Of a stretch of 64,000 nucleotides of DNA, positions 12,595-21,363 are shown in pieces. The notes under the pieces are model-generated. The model was not told the DNA's origin. It saw only the letters and a list, made by a program, of their open reading frames with translations, and made no database searches. How positions within the stretch are numbered: position 1 is the first letter of the stretch; each line of letters begins with the position of its first letter. The DNA is taken from the NCBI RefSeq assembly GCF_009996735.1, contig NZ_JAACYI010000004.1, positions 62,001 to 126,000 on the forward strand, read 5' to 3'. The translations under genes were made by a program, and so were the position numbers. Origin of the DNA: Cellulomonas sp. APG4 (GTDB lineage Bacteria; Actinomycetota; Actinomycetes; Actinomycetales; Cellulomonadaceae).

Positions 12595-12660
12595 GAGTTC
12601 GCACTCCCGCAGCGAGTTCGCATCTCTGCGTGTGCGAACTCGGTGCGGGAGTGCGAACTC
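12595..12660. repeat. Palindromic repeat, family 1 copy B
   Basis: A 66-bp nested palindrome. The 17-base outer arms GAGTTCGCACTCCCGCA (12595-12611) and TGCGGGAGTGCGAACTC (12644-12660) are perfect reverse complements. The 9-base inner arms GAGTTCGCA (12614-12622) and TGCGAACTC (12633-12641) flank a 10-base loop. It lies between convergent genes and would act as a two-way terminator. It shares its first 27 bases with the copy at 4471. Confidence 0.85.
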
Positions 12661-12686
12661 ACCCGTGGGGTCGGCTGGAGCCGGGC

Positions 12687-14783
12687 TCAGCCGGGGCTGG
12701 TGGCCGGGTTGGTCGACTGGCTCGCGCGCACCAGCTTCTCGGGGACCGGCTCGGCGCCGCTCGCGCGCAGACGGCGGTAGTGGTCGCGCGCCTCCTCCTG
12801 GCGTTCGGCCTCGGCACCGCTCGCGATCGCCGCGCGCACGTGCTCGGGTGCGTAGCCGAACGCGTCCACGAGGTCCTGCGCGTGCGGGCGCAGGCGGGTC
12901 AGCAGGCGGTCGATGTACGAGGTCACCGTCCGCGCACGCTGGGCCGAGAGTCGCCCGTTGATGAGGTACCAGGCGAGGTTGCGCTCGATCACCGTGAGCC
13001 CGTACACGTCACGCAGCCACGTGAGCACCTGCCGGGTGCCCGGGTCCGTGACCTTGTCGAGCCCGGCCGTGAACGCCTCCCACTGGAGCAGGTCGGCATG
13101 CGCCCGCGCGCACTCGATGAGCGCGTGCTGGTGCTCGTTGAAGCGCCGGGCGGCCTCGGCCTTGGGGGCCTTCATGGCGGGCCGCAGGGCCGTCGCGACC
13201 TCGGCCACCATCGTCTCGACGCGGTCCGACAGCAGCTCGCGCTGCGTCTCGGTCTCGCGCAGCTGCCCGGCCGAGCGGCGCACGTTGCCACCGTCGGCGA
13301 GGGTCTGCACCACGCGCGCGAGCGGCGTGCGGTGGAGGGCGGCGTCCGCCGCGCGCTCCGCGACGTACCGCGCGACGCCGCCGGCGTCGAGGCCCTTGAA
13401 CTCCTGCGCCCAGTCGGCGAGCAGCCGCTTGGCCACGAGCTGGAGCAGCACCGTGTTGTCGCCCTCGAACGTCACGTAGACGTCGAGGTCCGCGCGCAGC
13501 CCGACCAGACGGTTCTCCGACAGGAACCCCGCGCCGCCGCACGCCTCGCGGGCCGCCTGGATCGTGTCGAGCGCGTGCCAGGTGGACGACGCCTTGAGGG
13601 CAGCCGCGATGGTCTCGAGGTCCTGCCGCTTCTCGTCGGTGTCCTCGGCGCCCGAGAACACCAGGTCGAAGGTCTCGAGCAGGCGCTCGTGCGCGAACGT
13701 CTGCGCGTAGGTCTGTGCGAGACGCGGCAGCAGGCGGCGCTGGTGCTCGGCGTAGTCGAGCAGCACCACCTCGTCGCCCGGGGCGACACCCGAGAACTGC
13801 CGGCGCTGGTTGCCGTAGGTGATCGCGGTGGTCAGCGCGATCTTTCCGGCGTTCACCGCGGCGCCGTCGAGTGAGACGCGTCCCTGCACGAGCGTGCCGA
13901 GCATCGTGAAGAAGCGCCGGCCCGGGTTGGTGATGGGCGAGGAGTAGGCGCCGTCGGCCGCGACGGCGCCGTAGCGGTCGAGCAGATCGCGCCTGGGCAC
14001 GCTGACGTGCGTGAAGTGCAGGCGGCCGTTGTCGATGCCGTTGAGCCCGCCCTTGTGACCGTCGTCCTCGCCGCCGACGCCGTCGAGGAACTCACCGGTC
14101 TGCGGGTCGCGGATCGGCACGTAGAACGCGTGCACGCCGTGGTTGACGCGGCGGTCGCCCGCGCGCCCGGTCACGAGCTGCGCGAAGACGACGGCGGCCG
14201 TGCCGTGCAGCGCGGCGTTGCCCAGGTAGTCCTTCCACGCACCGCGGAACGGCGTGTGCAGGTCGAACGTCTCGGTCTCGGGGTCGTACGTCGCGGTGGT
14301 GCCGATGCTCGCGACGTCCGAGCCGTGGCCGGTCTCGGTCATCGCGAAGGCGCCCGGCACGTCGACGCTCATGGCCGCCGGGAGCAGGCGCTCGTGGTGG
14401 TCGGCCGTGCCGAGGTGCAGGATCGCCGACGCGAACAGGCCCCACTGGACCCCCGCCTTGATCTGGAGCGACGGGTCCGCCGCGACGAGCTCCTCGAACC
14501 GCGCGAGGCTCGCGCCGTGCTCGTCCTTGCCGCCCAGCGCGGCGGGGAACGCGCGCAGCACGTCGCCCTCACGCGCCAGCAGGCGCAGCTGCTCGAGCAC
14601 GCGGTCACGGTGCTCGGCCATGGGCTGGCCCTCGACGCGGTGCAGGCGCGGGTCGGTGATGAGCGCGCGCGCCGCGCGACGCACGTCGGCCCAGCGGCCG
14701 AGCAGGACGCCCTCGAGGGCGCCCACGTCCACGCGAGGGGTGGGGCCGTCGACGCTGACGGGCCGGTCGGTGAGAGCGGTCAT
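12687..14783 (-). CDS. Acyl-CoA oxidase/dehydrogenase
   Basis: A 698-residue FAD enzyme for the first step of fatty-acid beta-oxidation. The N-terminal helical domain leads into GAFAMTETGHGSDVASIGTT (FAD/substrate binding). After it come CGGAGFLSENRL and VYVTFEGDNTVLLQLVAKRL, the region holding the catalytic Glu in acyl-CoA oxidases. A long C-terminal helical domain like that of peroxisomal-type acyl-CoA oxidases follows. The length (about 300 residues more than typical dehydrogenases) favours the oxidase subgroup; whether oxygen or a flavoprotein accepts the electrons cannot be told. Its ATG overlaps the stop of the TetR gene by 4 bases, so the pair is translationally coupled. Confidence 0.88.
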   Translation of the reverse strand: MTALTDRPVSVDGPTPRVDVGALEGVLLGRWADVRRAARALITDPRLHRVEGQPMAEHRDRVLEQLRLLAREGDVLRAFPAALGGKDEHGASLARFEELVAADPSLQIKAGVQWGLFASAILHLGTADHHERLLPAAMSVDVPGAFAMTETGHGSDVASIGTTATYDPETETFDLHTPFRGAWKDYLGNAALHGTAAVVFAQLVTGRAGDRRVNHGVHAFYVPIRDPQTGEFLDGVGGEDDGHKGGLNGIDNGRLHFTHVSVPRRDLLDRYGAVAADGAYSSPITNPGRRFFTMLGTLVQGRVSLDGAAVNAGKIALTTAITYGNQRRQFSGVAPGDEVVLLDYAEHQRRLLPRLAQTYAQTFAHERLLETFDLVFSGAEDTDEKRQDLETIAAALKASSTWHALDTIQAAREACGGAGFLSENRLVGLRADLDVYVTFEGDNTVLLQLVAKRLLADWAQEFKGLDAGGVARYVAERAADAALHRTPLARVVQTLADGGNVRRSAGQLRETETQRELLSDRVETMVAEVATALRPAMKAPKAEAARRFNEHQHALIECARAHADLLQWEAFTAGLDKVTDPGTRQVLTWLRDVYGLTVIERNLAWYLINGRLSAQRARTVTSYIDRLLTRLRPHAQDLVDAFGYAPEHVRAAIASGAEAERQEEARDHYRRLRASGAEPVPEKLVRASQSTNPATSPG

Positions 14784-15595
14784 CGCTCCTCCTCGGTCTC
14801 GATGGGTTCGGGTGCGGGATCGGGGGTGGGGCGCGCGGGCCGGGACGGGCCGCGGAGGGCGCTCACGGGCCCGGCCCACAGCCACGCCGTCGTGCGCTCG
14901 GTGAGCTCGGCACGCGTGGGCGCACCGGGGACGTCGCGGTGGTTGAGCCACCACTCGCCGGTGCCGCGCACGAAGCCGACGGCGCCCGCGGCCCAGACGT
15001 CGACCCAGGCCTGGTCGCCGTCCACGTGCATCACCTGCGCGAACGGCCGGGCGATGAGGGTCGCGACGGCGTCGAGGAAGTGACCGATGGGACCCGACGC
15101 GTCCTCGGTGACGGGGCGGGTGACGAACGAGTAGACGTTGGGAGAGGCCTCGACCATCTCGAGGTAGACGTCGATCATCGAGCGCAGCCCCTCGCGCGGC
15201 GTGGTCGCCGAGCGCGCGGCCTCGTCGAGCGCGGCATGCATCTGCGCCACGACCGCCTCGCCGACGGCGACCTGCAGGGCCGTCTTGTCGCCGAAGTACC
15301 GGTAGACGATCGACTTGGACGTGCCGGCGGCGGCCGCGATCTCGTCCATCGACACGTCCGGGCCCTGGCGGTGCACGGCCTTGCGCGCGACGCGCACGAG
15401 CTCGGCGCGGCGGGCCGCGCGGTGGTCGGCCCAGCGCGTCGAGCGCCCGTCGGGGACGACGGCGTCGTCGGGCGCGGCGGCACCGTCGGGGAGCGGGGCG
15501 CCCACGGGGGGCGAGGCCGGCTCAGGCAGGGCAGGGGTGGCCGCGGCGCCCAGGGCCTGGGCGTCCGGCTCCGCTGCCGATGTGACGCGACTCAC
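14780..15595 (-). CDS. TetR-family regulator of the beta-oxidation locus
   Basis: A 271-residue repressor-type protein. After an unusually long Ala/Pro-rich N-terminal extension (about 60 residues) comes the TetR DNA-binding helix-turn-helix, VSMDEIAAAAGTSKSIVYRYFGDKTAL (about 77-105). The C-terminal ligand domain has the layout of fatty-acid-responsive TetR proteins, and the tail is Pro-rich. The GTG start lies 7 bases after TACTGT, so the transcript is probably leaderless. It is divergent from the thiolase operon, and the palindrome at 15603-15619 overlaps both promoters, which suggests control of both sides and of itself. Confidence 0.9.
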   Translation of the reverse strand: MSRVTSAAEPDAQALGAAATPALPEPASPPVGAPLPDGAAAPDDAVVPDGRSTRWADHRAARRAELVRVARKAVHRQGPDVSMDEIAAAAGTSKSIVYRYFGDKTALQVAVGEAVVAQMHAALDEAARSATTPREGLRSMIDVYLEMVEASPNVYSFVTRPVTEDASGPIGHFLDAVATLIARPFAQVMHVDGDQAWVDVWAAGAVGFVRGTGEWWLNHRDVPGAPTRAELTERTTAWLWAGPVSALRGPSRPARPTPDPAPEPIETEEER

Positions 15596-15596
15596 G
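15581..15596. promoter_or_regulatory. Second CRP-like site
   Basis: TGTGA-CGCGAC-TCACG, the same TGTGA-N6-TCACG pattern as the site at 4381. It overlaps the GTG start codon of the TetR gene and lies just upstream of the predicted -35 region of the thiolase operon. Control by a CRP-family protein is inferred. Confidence 0.4.
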
Positions 15597-15602
15597 AAAC
15601 TG

Positions 15603-15619
15603 ACAGTATCAGGTACTGT
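15603..15619. promoter_or_regulatory. TetR operator with two divergent -10 boxes
   Basis: ACAGTA (15603-15608), spacer TCAGG, TACTGT (15614-15619): a perfect 6-bp inverted repeat. Each arm, read outward, is itself a TAnnnT -10 box: one is 7 bases before the TetR start codon on the minus strand, the other faces the thiolase operon. One bound TetR dimer would block both. Confidence 0.65.
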
Positions 15620-15670
15620 GGGTGTCAGACACCCTCGAGATCGACGACGAACCCCGAGAGGACCGTGCGC

Positions 15671-17035
15671 ATGGCGGAGTCCCGCAGCACCTCGACCAGC
15701 ACCTCCAAGGCCCGCAGCCCGAAGGCCACCCCCACCCCCACCACGGACGGCACGCCACGACGCGCCGTCGTCGTCGGCGGGAACCGGATCCCGTTCGCGC
15801 GGGCCGGCGGCCCGTACGTGCGGGCCTCGAACCAGGACATGCTCACCGCGGCCCTCGACGGGCTGGTCGCGCGCTTCGGCCTCGCCGGCGAGCGCATCGG
15901 CTCGGTCGCGGGCGGCGCGGTGCTCAAGCACTCCAAGGACTTCAACCTGACGCGCGAGGCCGTGCTCGGCTCCGCGCTGTCGCCCGAGACCCCCGCGTAC
16001 GACGTGCAGATGGCGTGCGCGACGGGCATGGAGGCGATCGTCGGGCTGAGCAACAAGATCCGCCTCGGCCAGCTGGAGAGCGGCATCGCGGGCGGTGTCG
16101 ACTCGACGTCCGACGCCCCGATCGTGGTGAGCGACGCGCTGCGCACCATCCTGCTCGACCTCTCGCGCGCCAAGACAGCCCAGCAGAAGCTCGCCGCGGT
16201 CGCGCGCATCCGGCCCAACCACCTGGCGCCGTCGGCCCCGACCACGGGCGAGCCGCGCACGGGCCTGAGCATGGGCGAGCACCAGGCGCTCACGACGGCG
16301 GCGTTCGGGATCTCCCGTGAGGCGCAGGACGAGCTCGCGATGGCGAGCCACCACAACCTCGCCGCGGCCTACGACGCCGGGTTCTTCGACGACCTGCTCA
16401 CGCCCTACCGCAAGCTCACGCGCGACCAGAACCTGCGGCCGGACACGTCGGCGGAGAAGCTCGCGAAGCTCAAGCCCGTGTTCGGCACACAGCTCGAGAC
16501 CCCCGCGACCATGACGGCCGGCAACTCGACCCCGTTGTCCGACGGCGCCTCGACCGTGCTGCTCGCGAGCGACGAGTGGGCGGCCGAGCGCGGCCTGCCC
16601 GTGCTCGCGACGGTCGTCGACGCCGAGGCCGGCGCGACGGACTTCGTGCACGGCCGGGACGGGCTGCTCATGGCCGGCGCGCACGCCGTGCCGCGTCTGC
16701 TCGCGCGCAACGGCCTGACGCTCCAGGACTTCGACTTCTACGAGATCCACGAGGCGTTCGCCTCGACCGTGCTGTGCAACCTGGCGATCTGGGAGAGCGA
16801 GGAGTACTGCCGCGAGCGCCTGGGGCTCGACGGCGCGCTCGGCCCGATCGACCGCAGCAAGCTCAACGTGCACGGCTCGTCCCTGGCGGCGGGCCACCCG
16901 TTCGCGGCCACGGGCGGACGCATCGTCGCGTCCCTCGCCAAGATGCTCGCCGAGAAGGGGCCGGGTAGCCGCGGCCTGATCTCGGTGTGCGCCGCGGGCG
17001 GCCAGGCCGTCGTCGCGATCCTGGAGGCAGCATGA
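15671..17035 (+). CDS. Acetyl-CoA acyltransferase (thiolase), FadA2/FadI type
   Basis: A 454-residue thiolase for the last step of beta-oxidation. After a Ser/Thr-rich basic N-terminus, the enzyme body begins at RRAVVVGGNRIPFARAGG. The acylation Cys lies in the short motif MACATGMEAI (near residue 116). The C-terminal catalytic His lies in FYEIHEAFASTVL, and the second Cys in LISVCAAGGQAVVAILE. The SSLAAGHPFAATGGR loop is intact. GAGAGGACC precedes the ATG. The stop overlaps the start of the next gene (ATGA). The gene order thiolase-FabG4-hydratase matches the mycobacterial fadA2-fabG4-htdX cluster. Confidence 0.93.
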   Translation: MAESRSTSTSTSKARSPKATPTPTTDGTPRRAVVVGGNRIPFARAGGPYVRASNQDMLTAALDGLVARFGLAGERIGSVAGGAVLKHSKDFNLTREAVLGSALSPETPAYDVQMACATGMEAIVGLSNKIRLGQLESGIAGGVDSTSDAPIVVSDALRTILLDLSRAKTAQQKLAAVARIRPNHLAPSAPTTGEPRTGLSMGEHQALTTAAFGISREAQDELAMASHHNLAAAYDAGFFDDLLTPYRKLTRDQNLRPDTSAEKLAKLKPVFGTQLETPATMTAGNSTPLSDGASTVLLASDEWAAERGLPVLATVVDAEAGATDFVHGRDGLLMAGAHAVPRLLARNGLTLQDFDFYEIHEAFASTVLCNLAIWESEEYCRERLGLDGALGPIDRSKLNVHGSSLAAGHPFAATGGRIVASLAKMLAEKGPGSRGLISVCAAGGQAVVAILEAA

Positions 17036-18378
17036 GCGACAGCTACGTGAACCTCGTCAACTCGGGCTTCACCAAGACCCTCGCCAAGCGACTGGGCCTG
17101 CCGCGCCCGGCGCACCTGCGTCGCCACCGCCAGGGCGAGCCGCTCGTACCGGGCCCCGTGCTCGTCGTGAGCGACGCCGCGTCGGGTGACGCCGCCGACG
17201 CCGTCGCGCAGCGCCTGCTCGACTGGGACCTCGACGTGCGCCGCCACGCCGACCCGGCCGAGCGTCACGGCGCCGTCGTCGTGGTGCTCACGGAGGTCTC
17301 GGCGCCGGCAGACCTGGGCGCGCCCATGCTCGAGGTGGGCTCGGTGCTGCGGGGGCTGCGCCCGGGCGGCCGCGTGGTGATCGTCTCGCGCGCCCCCGAG
17401 GACGCGGGCTCGACCGCGACGGCAGCCGCGCGCCAGGGGATCGACGGCATGATGCGGTCGCTCGCCAAGGAGCTGCGGGGCGGTGCCACGGGCAACCAGG
17501 TGGTGCTCACCGGCACCACCGCCCCCACCGCGCCGTCGGCCCTGGGGGCCCTGCGCTTCCTGCTCTCGGCGCGGTCGGCGTTCGTGGACGGACAGCCGCT
17601 CCGGGTCGCCGACGGCGGCGCGGAGCCCGCGGACTGGGAGCGTCCCCTCGCGGGGCAGGTCGCCGTGGTGACGGGGGCCGCCCGGGGCATCGGCGCCGCG
17701 ATCGCGCGCACGCTCGCGCGCGACGGCGCGACGCTCGTGGTCGTCGACGTGCCGGCCGCGGGCGACGCGCTCGCGCAGGTGGCGAACGAGGTGCGCGGCA
17801 GCGCGCTCCAGCTCGACGTGACGGCCGACGACGCCGCGGACCGCCTCGTGGAGCACGTACGGTCCCGCCACGGACGGCTCGACCTGCTGGTGCACAACGC
17901 GGGGATCCTGCGCGACAAGCTGCTCGCCAACATGAAGCCCGCCACGTGGGACCCGGTGATCGCGGTCAACGTCACCGCACCGCTCACGATCACCGAGAAG
18001 GTGCTCGCGGCCGGGGCGTTCGGCGACGCCCCTCGCGTGGTGTGCCTCGCGTCGACCAGCGGCATCGCGGGCAACCGCGGCCAGACCAACTACGGCGCGT
18101 CGAAGGCCGGCGTCATCGGCATGGTGCGCGCCTCGGCGGCGGACCTCGCTGCGGCGGGCGGCACCATCAACGCCGTCGCGCCGGGCTTCATCGAGACGGA
18201 CATGACCTCGCGCATCCCGTTCGCGACGCGTGAGGTGGCCAGGCGGCTCAACTCGCTCCAGCAGGGCGGTCGGCCGATCGACGTCGCCGAGGCCATCGCG
18301 TTCCTCGCGTCGCCCCAGGCCGGTGGGGTCAACGGCCAGGTGCTGCGGGTGTGCGGGCAGAACCTGGTGGGCGCGTGA
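17032..18378 (+). CDS. fabG4: 3-oxoacyl-(ACP/CoA) reductase, FabG4 type
   Basis: A 448-residue high-molecular-weight FabG. The N-terminal half (to about 200) is a degenerate flavodoxin/Rossmann-like domain, as in mycobacterial FabG4. The C-terminal half is a short-chain dehydrogenase with VVTGAARGIGAAIARTLARD, LVHNAGILRD, the catalytic Ser in LASTSGIAG, and the Y-x3-K pair in TNYGASKAG. It should interconvert 3-oxoacyl and 3-hydroxyacyl thioesters, acting with the thiolase and hydratase beside it. Overlaps of 4 bases on both sides show tight translational coupling. Confidence 0.9.
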   Translation: MSDSYVNLVNSGFTKTLAKRLGLPRPAHLRRHRQGEPLVPGPVLVVSDAASGDAADAVAQRLLDWDLDVRRHADPAERHGAVVVVLTEVSAPADLGAPMLEVGSVLRGLRPGGRVVIVSRAPEDAGSTATAAARQGIDGMMRSLAKELRGGATGNQVVLTGTTAPTAPSALGALRFLLSARSAFVDGQPLRVADGGAEPADWERPLAGQVAVVTGAARGIGAAIARTLARDGATLVVVDVPAAGDALAQVANEVRGSALQLDVTADDAADRLVEHVRSRHGRLDLLVHNAGILRDKLLANMKPATWDPVIAVNVTAPLTITEKVLAAGAFGDAPRVVCLASTSGIAGNRGQTNYGASKAGVIGMVRASAADLAAAGGTINAVAPGFIETDMTSRIPFATREVARRLNSLQQGGRPIDVAEAIAFLASPQAGGVNGQVLRVCGQNLVGA

Positions 18379-19310
18379 CGGCCGCGCGCCCCGAGCCCGT
18401 CGTGGTCGCGCTCGCCGGCGTGCCCTCGCTCGGCGGCCTCTACGCGCGCGGTGTCGCGGGGTCGGTGCGGCCGGGCCGCTCGCGCACCGTGCGCAGCGAC
18501 GACCTGCCGCGGACGAGGCTGCACGTCGGCGGCGTCTCGCCGGACCCCGCGCACCTGACCGACTACCAGCGCCTGGTGGGTGAGACCGGGAGCGACGTGC
18601 TGCCCGCCGGGTTCGTGCACGTGCTGGCGTTCCCGGTCGCGACCGCGCTCATGGTGCGCGGCGAGTTCCCGCTGCCGCTGCTGGGCATGGTGCACCTCGC
18701 CAACCACGTCGAGCAGCGGCGTCCCCTCACGGTGACCGACGAGCTCGACATCGAGGTGCACGCCGAGGGTCTCGCGGCGCACCGCTCGGGAGTCTCGGTG
18801 GACCTCGTCGCGACGGTCCGGGCCGACGACGACGTCGCGTGGGTGGGCCGCTCGACGTACCTCGCCAAGGGGTACCAGCTGTCCGACGGCGACGCGGCCG
18901 ACGACGACCGGCCGCGTGAGTCACCGGACGCCCCCACGGCGCCGCCGACCGCGGATGCTCCCCTCGCGCCGACGGCGCGGTGGCGCCTCGCGGCCGACAC
19001 CGGCCGACGCTACGCCGCGGTCTCGGGCGACCAGAACCCGATCCACACGAACCCGCTCGCCGCCAAGGCCTTCGGCTTCCCGCGCGCGATCGCCCACGGC
19101 ATGTACACGGCCGCCCGGGCGCTCGCCGAGGTGGGCCCGCGCGCCCGGGGCGAGGCGTTCACGTGGGACGTGACGTTCGCCAAGCCCGTGCTCCTGCCGT
19201 CGACCGTCGACGTGCGCATCGCCGACGACGGCGCAGGCCACGCCTTCCGGGTCTGGAGCTCGCGCTCGGGCCGCACCCACCTCGAGGGCGCCGTCCGCCC
19301 CCTCCCCTGA
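18375..19310 (+). CDS. MaoC-type enoyl-CoA/ACP hydratase (HtdX-like)
   Basis: A 311-residue double hot-dog hydratase. The C-terminal domain has the hydratase-2 motif, YAAVSGDQNPIHTNPLAAKAFGFP then IAHGMYTAARAL (about 215-250), with the catalytic Asp and His. The N-terminal domain is a degenerate hot-dog fold (FVHVLAFPVATALMVRGEFPLPLLGMVHLANHV). The GTG start overlaps the reductase stop (GTGA). It completes a three-gene set able to carry out hydration, oxidation/reduction and thiolysis. A hairpin at 19330-19355 ends the operon. Confidence 0.88.
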   Translation: MTAARPEPVVVALAGVPSLGGLYARGVAGSVRPGRSRTVRSDDLPRTRLHVGGVSPDPAHLTDYQRLVGETGSDVLPAGFVHVLAFPVATALMVRGEFPLPLLGMVHLANHVEQRRPLTVTDELDIEVHAEGLAAHRSGVSVDLVATVRADDDVAWVGRSTYLAKGYQLSDGDAADDDRPRESPDAPTAPPTADAPLAPTARWRLAADTGRRYAAVSGDQNPIHTNPLAAKAFGFPRAIAHGMYTAARALAEVGPRARGEAFTWDVTFAKPVLLPSTVDVRIADDGAGHAFRVWSSRSGRTHLEGAVRPLP

Positions 19311-19329
19311 GGCGAAGCACCCGCCGGGG

Positions 19330-19355
19330 TGGCGTCGCCCGCGTCGGGCACGCCA
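19330..19355. terminator. Terminator of the thiolase operon
   Basis: TGGCGT (19330-19335) pairs with ACGCCA (19350-19355), and inner CCCG (19338-19341) pairs with CGGG (19345-19348) around loop CGT. It lies 20 bases past the hydratase stop codon. Confidence 0.6.
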
Positions 19356-19366
19356 TCCTCGCGGGC

Positions 19367-20224
19367 ATGAGCACCTGGTCGGGCACCACGGTCGATCTCG
19401 CCCGTTTTCGGTGGCCGGCCCGCTGGGCGCGCCCGAGCCGCGCGCTCTCCGCGCTCGTCGCCGGTGGGCTCGCCGCCGCGGCCGTCATCGGTCTCGCGCT
19501 GCTCGCCACCGGGCAGGTGCGTGACGAGCGCGGCGTGCTCGGCCTGGCCGCCGTCCCGGCGCTCGTGCTCCTCGCACTGCTCGTGCTGCGGACGCGTGTG
19601 CTGCGACGACGGACCTCGACGACGGCGGTGCGGCCGGCGGCACCCGACGAGGCGCCGGCGGGCGTGACAGTCCCCTTCCGCCGGGACACGGCCCTGCTGC
19701 GTGGGCTGCTCGCGACGTACCTGGGTCTGCTGGGCGTCGCTCTCGTGCTCGGCGGCCTCGGCCTCGCCGCACGCGGGGACGCAGGGTTCGGCGTCGCAGG
19801 TGTGCTCGTGGGCGTTGTGCTGCTGGCCGTGGCCGTTCGGCAGCTCCGGGCCTGGGTCGCGACGCGGGCGCGGCCGTCCGTCCTCGTCCTCACGCCGCAA
19901 GGGCTCGTGCAGCGCACAGCCCGGTCGGCCGTCGAGATCGCCTGGCGCGACATCGTGTCCGTGGTCCCGTCGGGGGACCGCGACCCGCACCTGCTCGTCG
20001 TCGTCGCCCACCGTGCCGGTGCAGCCGCGCCCGTCGAGCCGCACGCGCGTCGGCGTCCCGGCCAGGATCGCCTGGCACCGCACCTCCGGGTCCCGGCCGC
20101 GGAGGTCGACGTCGATCCCGTCCTCCTGCTCGCGGTGCTCCAGTGGTACCTCGAGCACCCCGAGGCGCGCCCTGAGCTCACCTCGCCCGCGGGCCTCGAG
20201 CGGGTGCGCGGCGCCCGCGTGTGA
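19367..20224 (+). CDS. Membrane protein, unknown function
   Basis: A 285-residue protein with four predicted membrane helices (about 27-48, 56-73, 103-126 and 132-150). A cytoplasmic-type domain follows that has a PH-like pattern: LVLTPQGLVQRTARSAVEIAWRDIVSVVPSG, typical of bacterial bPH-like membrane proteins. The rest has a WYLEHPEARPEL motif common in actinobacterial proteins of this kind. The ATG lies 7 bases after CATCCT, a possible leaderless promoter. The paired membrane and PH-like architecture is visible; the role is unknown. Confidence 0.65.
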   Translation: MSTWSGTTVDLARFRWPARWARPSRALSALVAGGLAAAAVIGLALLATGQVRDERGVLGLAAVPALVLLALLVLRTRVLRRRTSTTAVRPAAPDEAPAGVTVPFRRDTALLRGLLATYLGLLGVALVLGGLGLAARGDAGFGVAGVLVGVVLLAVAVRQLRAWVATRARPSVLVLTPQGLVQRTARSAVEIAWRDIVSVVPSGDRDPHLLVVVAHRAGAAAPVEPHARRRPGQDRLAPHLRVPAAEVDVDPVLLLAVLQWYLEHPEARPELTSPAGLERVRGARV

Positions 20225-20298
20225 CCGCCGGCCTGCAGCGGGGAACACCGGCCCCGGGCCGCGGGTTGGGTCAGCAGAGGCGCGACCCTGGAGGGACC

Positions 20299-21333
20299 AT
20301 GACGATCGAGCTGGGCATCGACCACTTCGGTGACGTGACGCAGGGGCCCGACGGCGCCCTCAAGCACGAGGGCGAGGTGCTGCGGGACCTCGTCGAGCAG
20401 GGCGTGCTCGCGGACCGGGTGGGTGTCGACGCGATCGGCCTGGGCGAGCACCACCGCGACGACTATGCGGTCTCCGCCCCCGAGGTGGTGCTCGCGGCGA
20501 TCGCGGCCCGCACCGAGCGCATCCGCCTCGCCTCGGCCGTGACGGTGCTCTCCTCGGACGACCCGGTGCGCGTGTTCGAGCGCTTCTCGACCCTCGCGGC
20601 CCTGAGCAACGGGCGCGCCGAGGTCGTCGTGGGGCGCGGCTCGTTCACCGAGTCGTTCCCGCTGTTCGGCTACCCGCTCGAGCAGTACGAGGAGCTCTTC
20701 GAGGAGAAGCTCGAGCTGTTCCGGCGCCTGCTCGACGGCGGTCCGGTCACCTGGCAGGGCAGGCTGCGCGCGCCGCTCCAGGGACAGACCCTCTTCCCGC
20801 GCCTCGAGGGTGACCTGCCCACCTGGGTGGGTGTGGGCGGAAGCCCCGAGTCCGTGATCCGGACGGCGCGGCACGGCCTGCCGATGATGCTCGCGATCAT
20901 CGGCGGCGACCCGCTGCGCTTCCGCCCGTTCGTCGACCTCTACCACCGCGCGCTCACCGAGCTCGGCACCGGTCCGGGGCGCGTGGGGCAGCACTCCCCC
21001 GGCCATGTCGCGGATACCGATGACGAGGCCAAGGAGCAGCTCTGGCCGCACTACCGCACCTACGTGGGGCGGATCGGCGCCGAGCGGGGCTGGCCGCCGC
21101 CCACGCGCGAGTCCTTCGAGGAGGCCGCGGGGCCCGAGGGCGCGCTGATGGTGGGCTCACCCGAGACGGTCGCGAACAAGATCGTGCGCAGCGCACGTGG
21201 CCTCGGCCTCGACCGGTTCAGCCTCAAGCTCTCCCAGGGGCCGCTGCCGCACGAGCACACGATGCACGCGATCGAGCTCTACGGCACCCGTGTGGCCCCC
21301 CTGGTGCGTGAGGCGCTCGCCGCGGACGCCTGA
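20299..21333 (+). CDS. LLM-class flavin-dependent oxidoreductase
   Basis: A 344-residue bacterial-luciferase-like monooxygenase. The TIM-barrel start ELGIDHFGDVT, the GLGEHHRDDYAVSAPEVVLA segment near residue 50, ASAVTVLSSDDPVRVFERFS, and GRAEVVVGRGSFTESFPLFG near 120 are typical of this class. The C-terminus has MVGSPETVANKIVRSARGLGL. It probably uses FMNH2 or F420H2, and the substrate cannot be predicted. GGAGGGACC precedes the ATG. It stands alone; a weak CTCTGA/TCAGAG repeat at 21336-21369 spans the gap to the next, convergent gene. Confidence 0.88.
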   Translation: MTIELGIDHFGDVTQGPDGALKHEGEVLRDLVEQGVLADRVGVDAIGLGEHHRDDYAVSAPEVVLAAIAARTERIRLASAVTVLSSDDPVRVFERFSTLAALSNGRAEVVVGRGSFTESFPLFGYPLEQYEELFEEKLELFRRLLDGGPVTWQGRLRAPLQGQTLFPRLEGDLPTWVGVGGSPESVIRTARHGLPMMLAIIGGDPLRFRPFVDLYHRALTELGTGPGRVGQHSPGHVADTDDEAKEQLWPHYRTYVGRIGAERGWPPPTRESFEEAAGPEGALMVGSPETVANKIVRSARGLGLDRFSLKLSQGPLPHEHTMHAIELYGTRVAPLVREALAADA

Positions 21334-21363
21334 GCCTCTGAAGCCGGGCAGGAGCGCCGGGCG

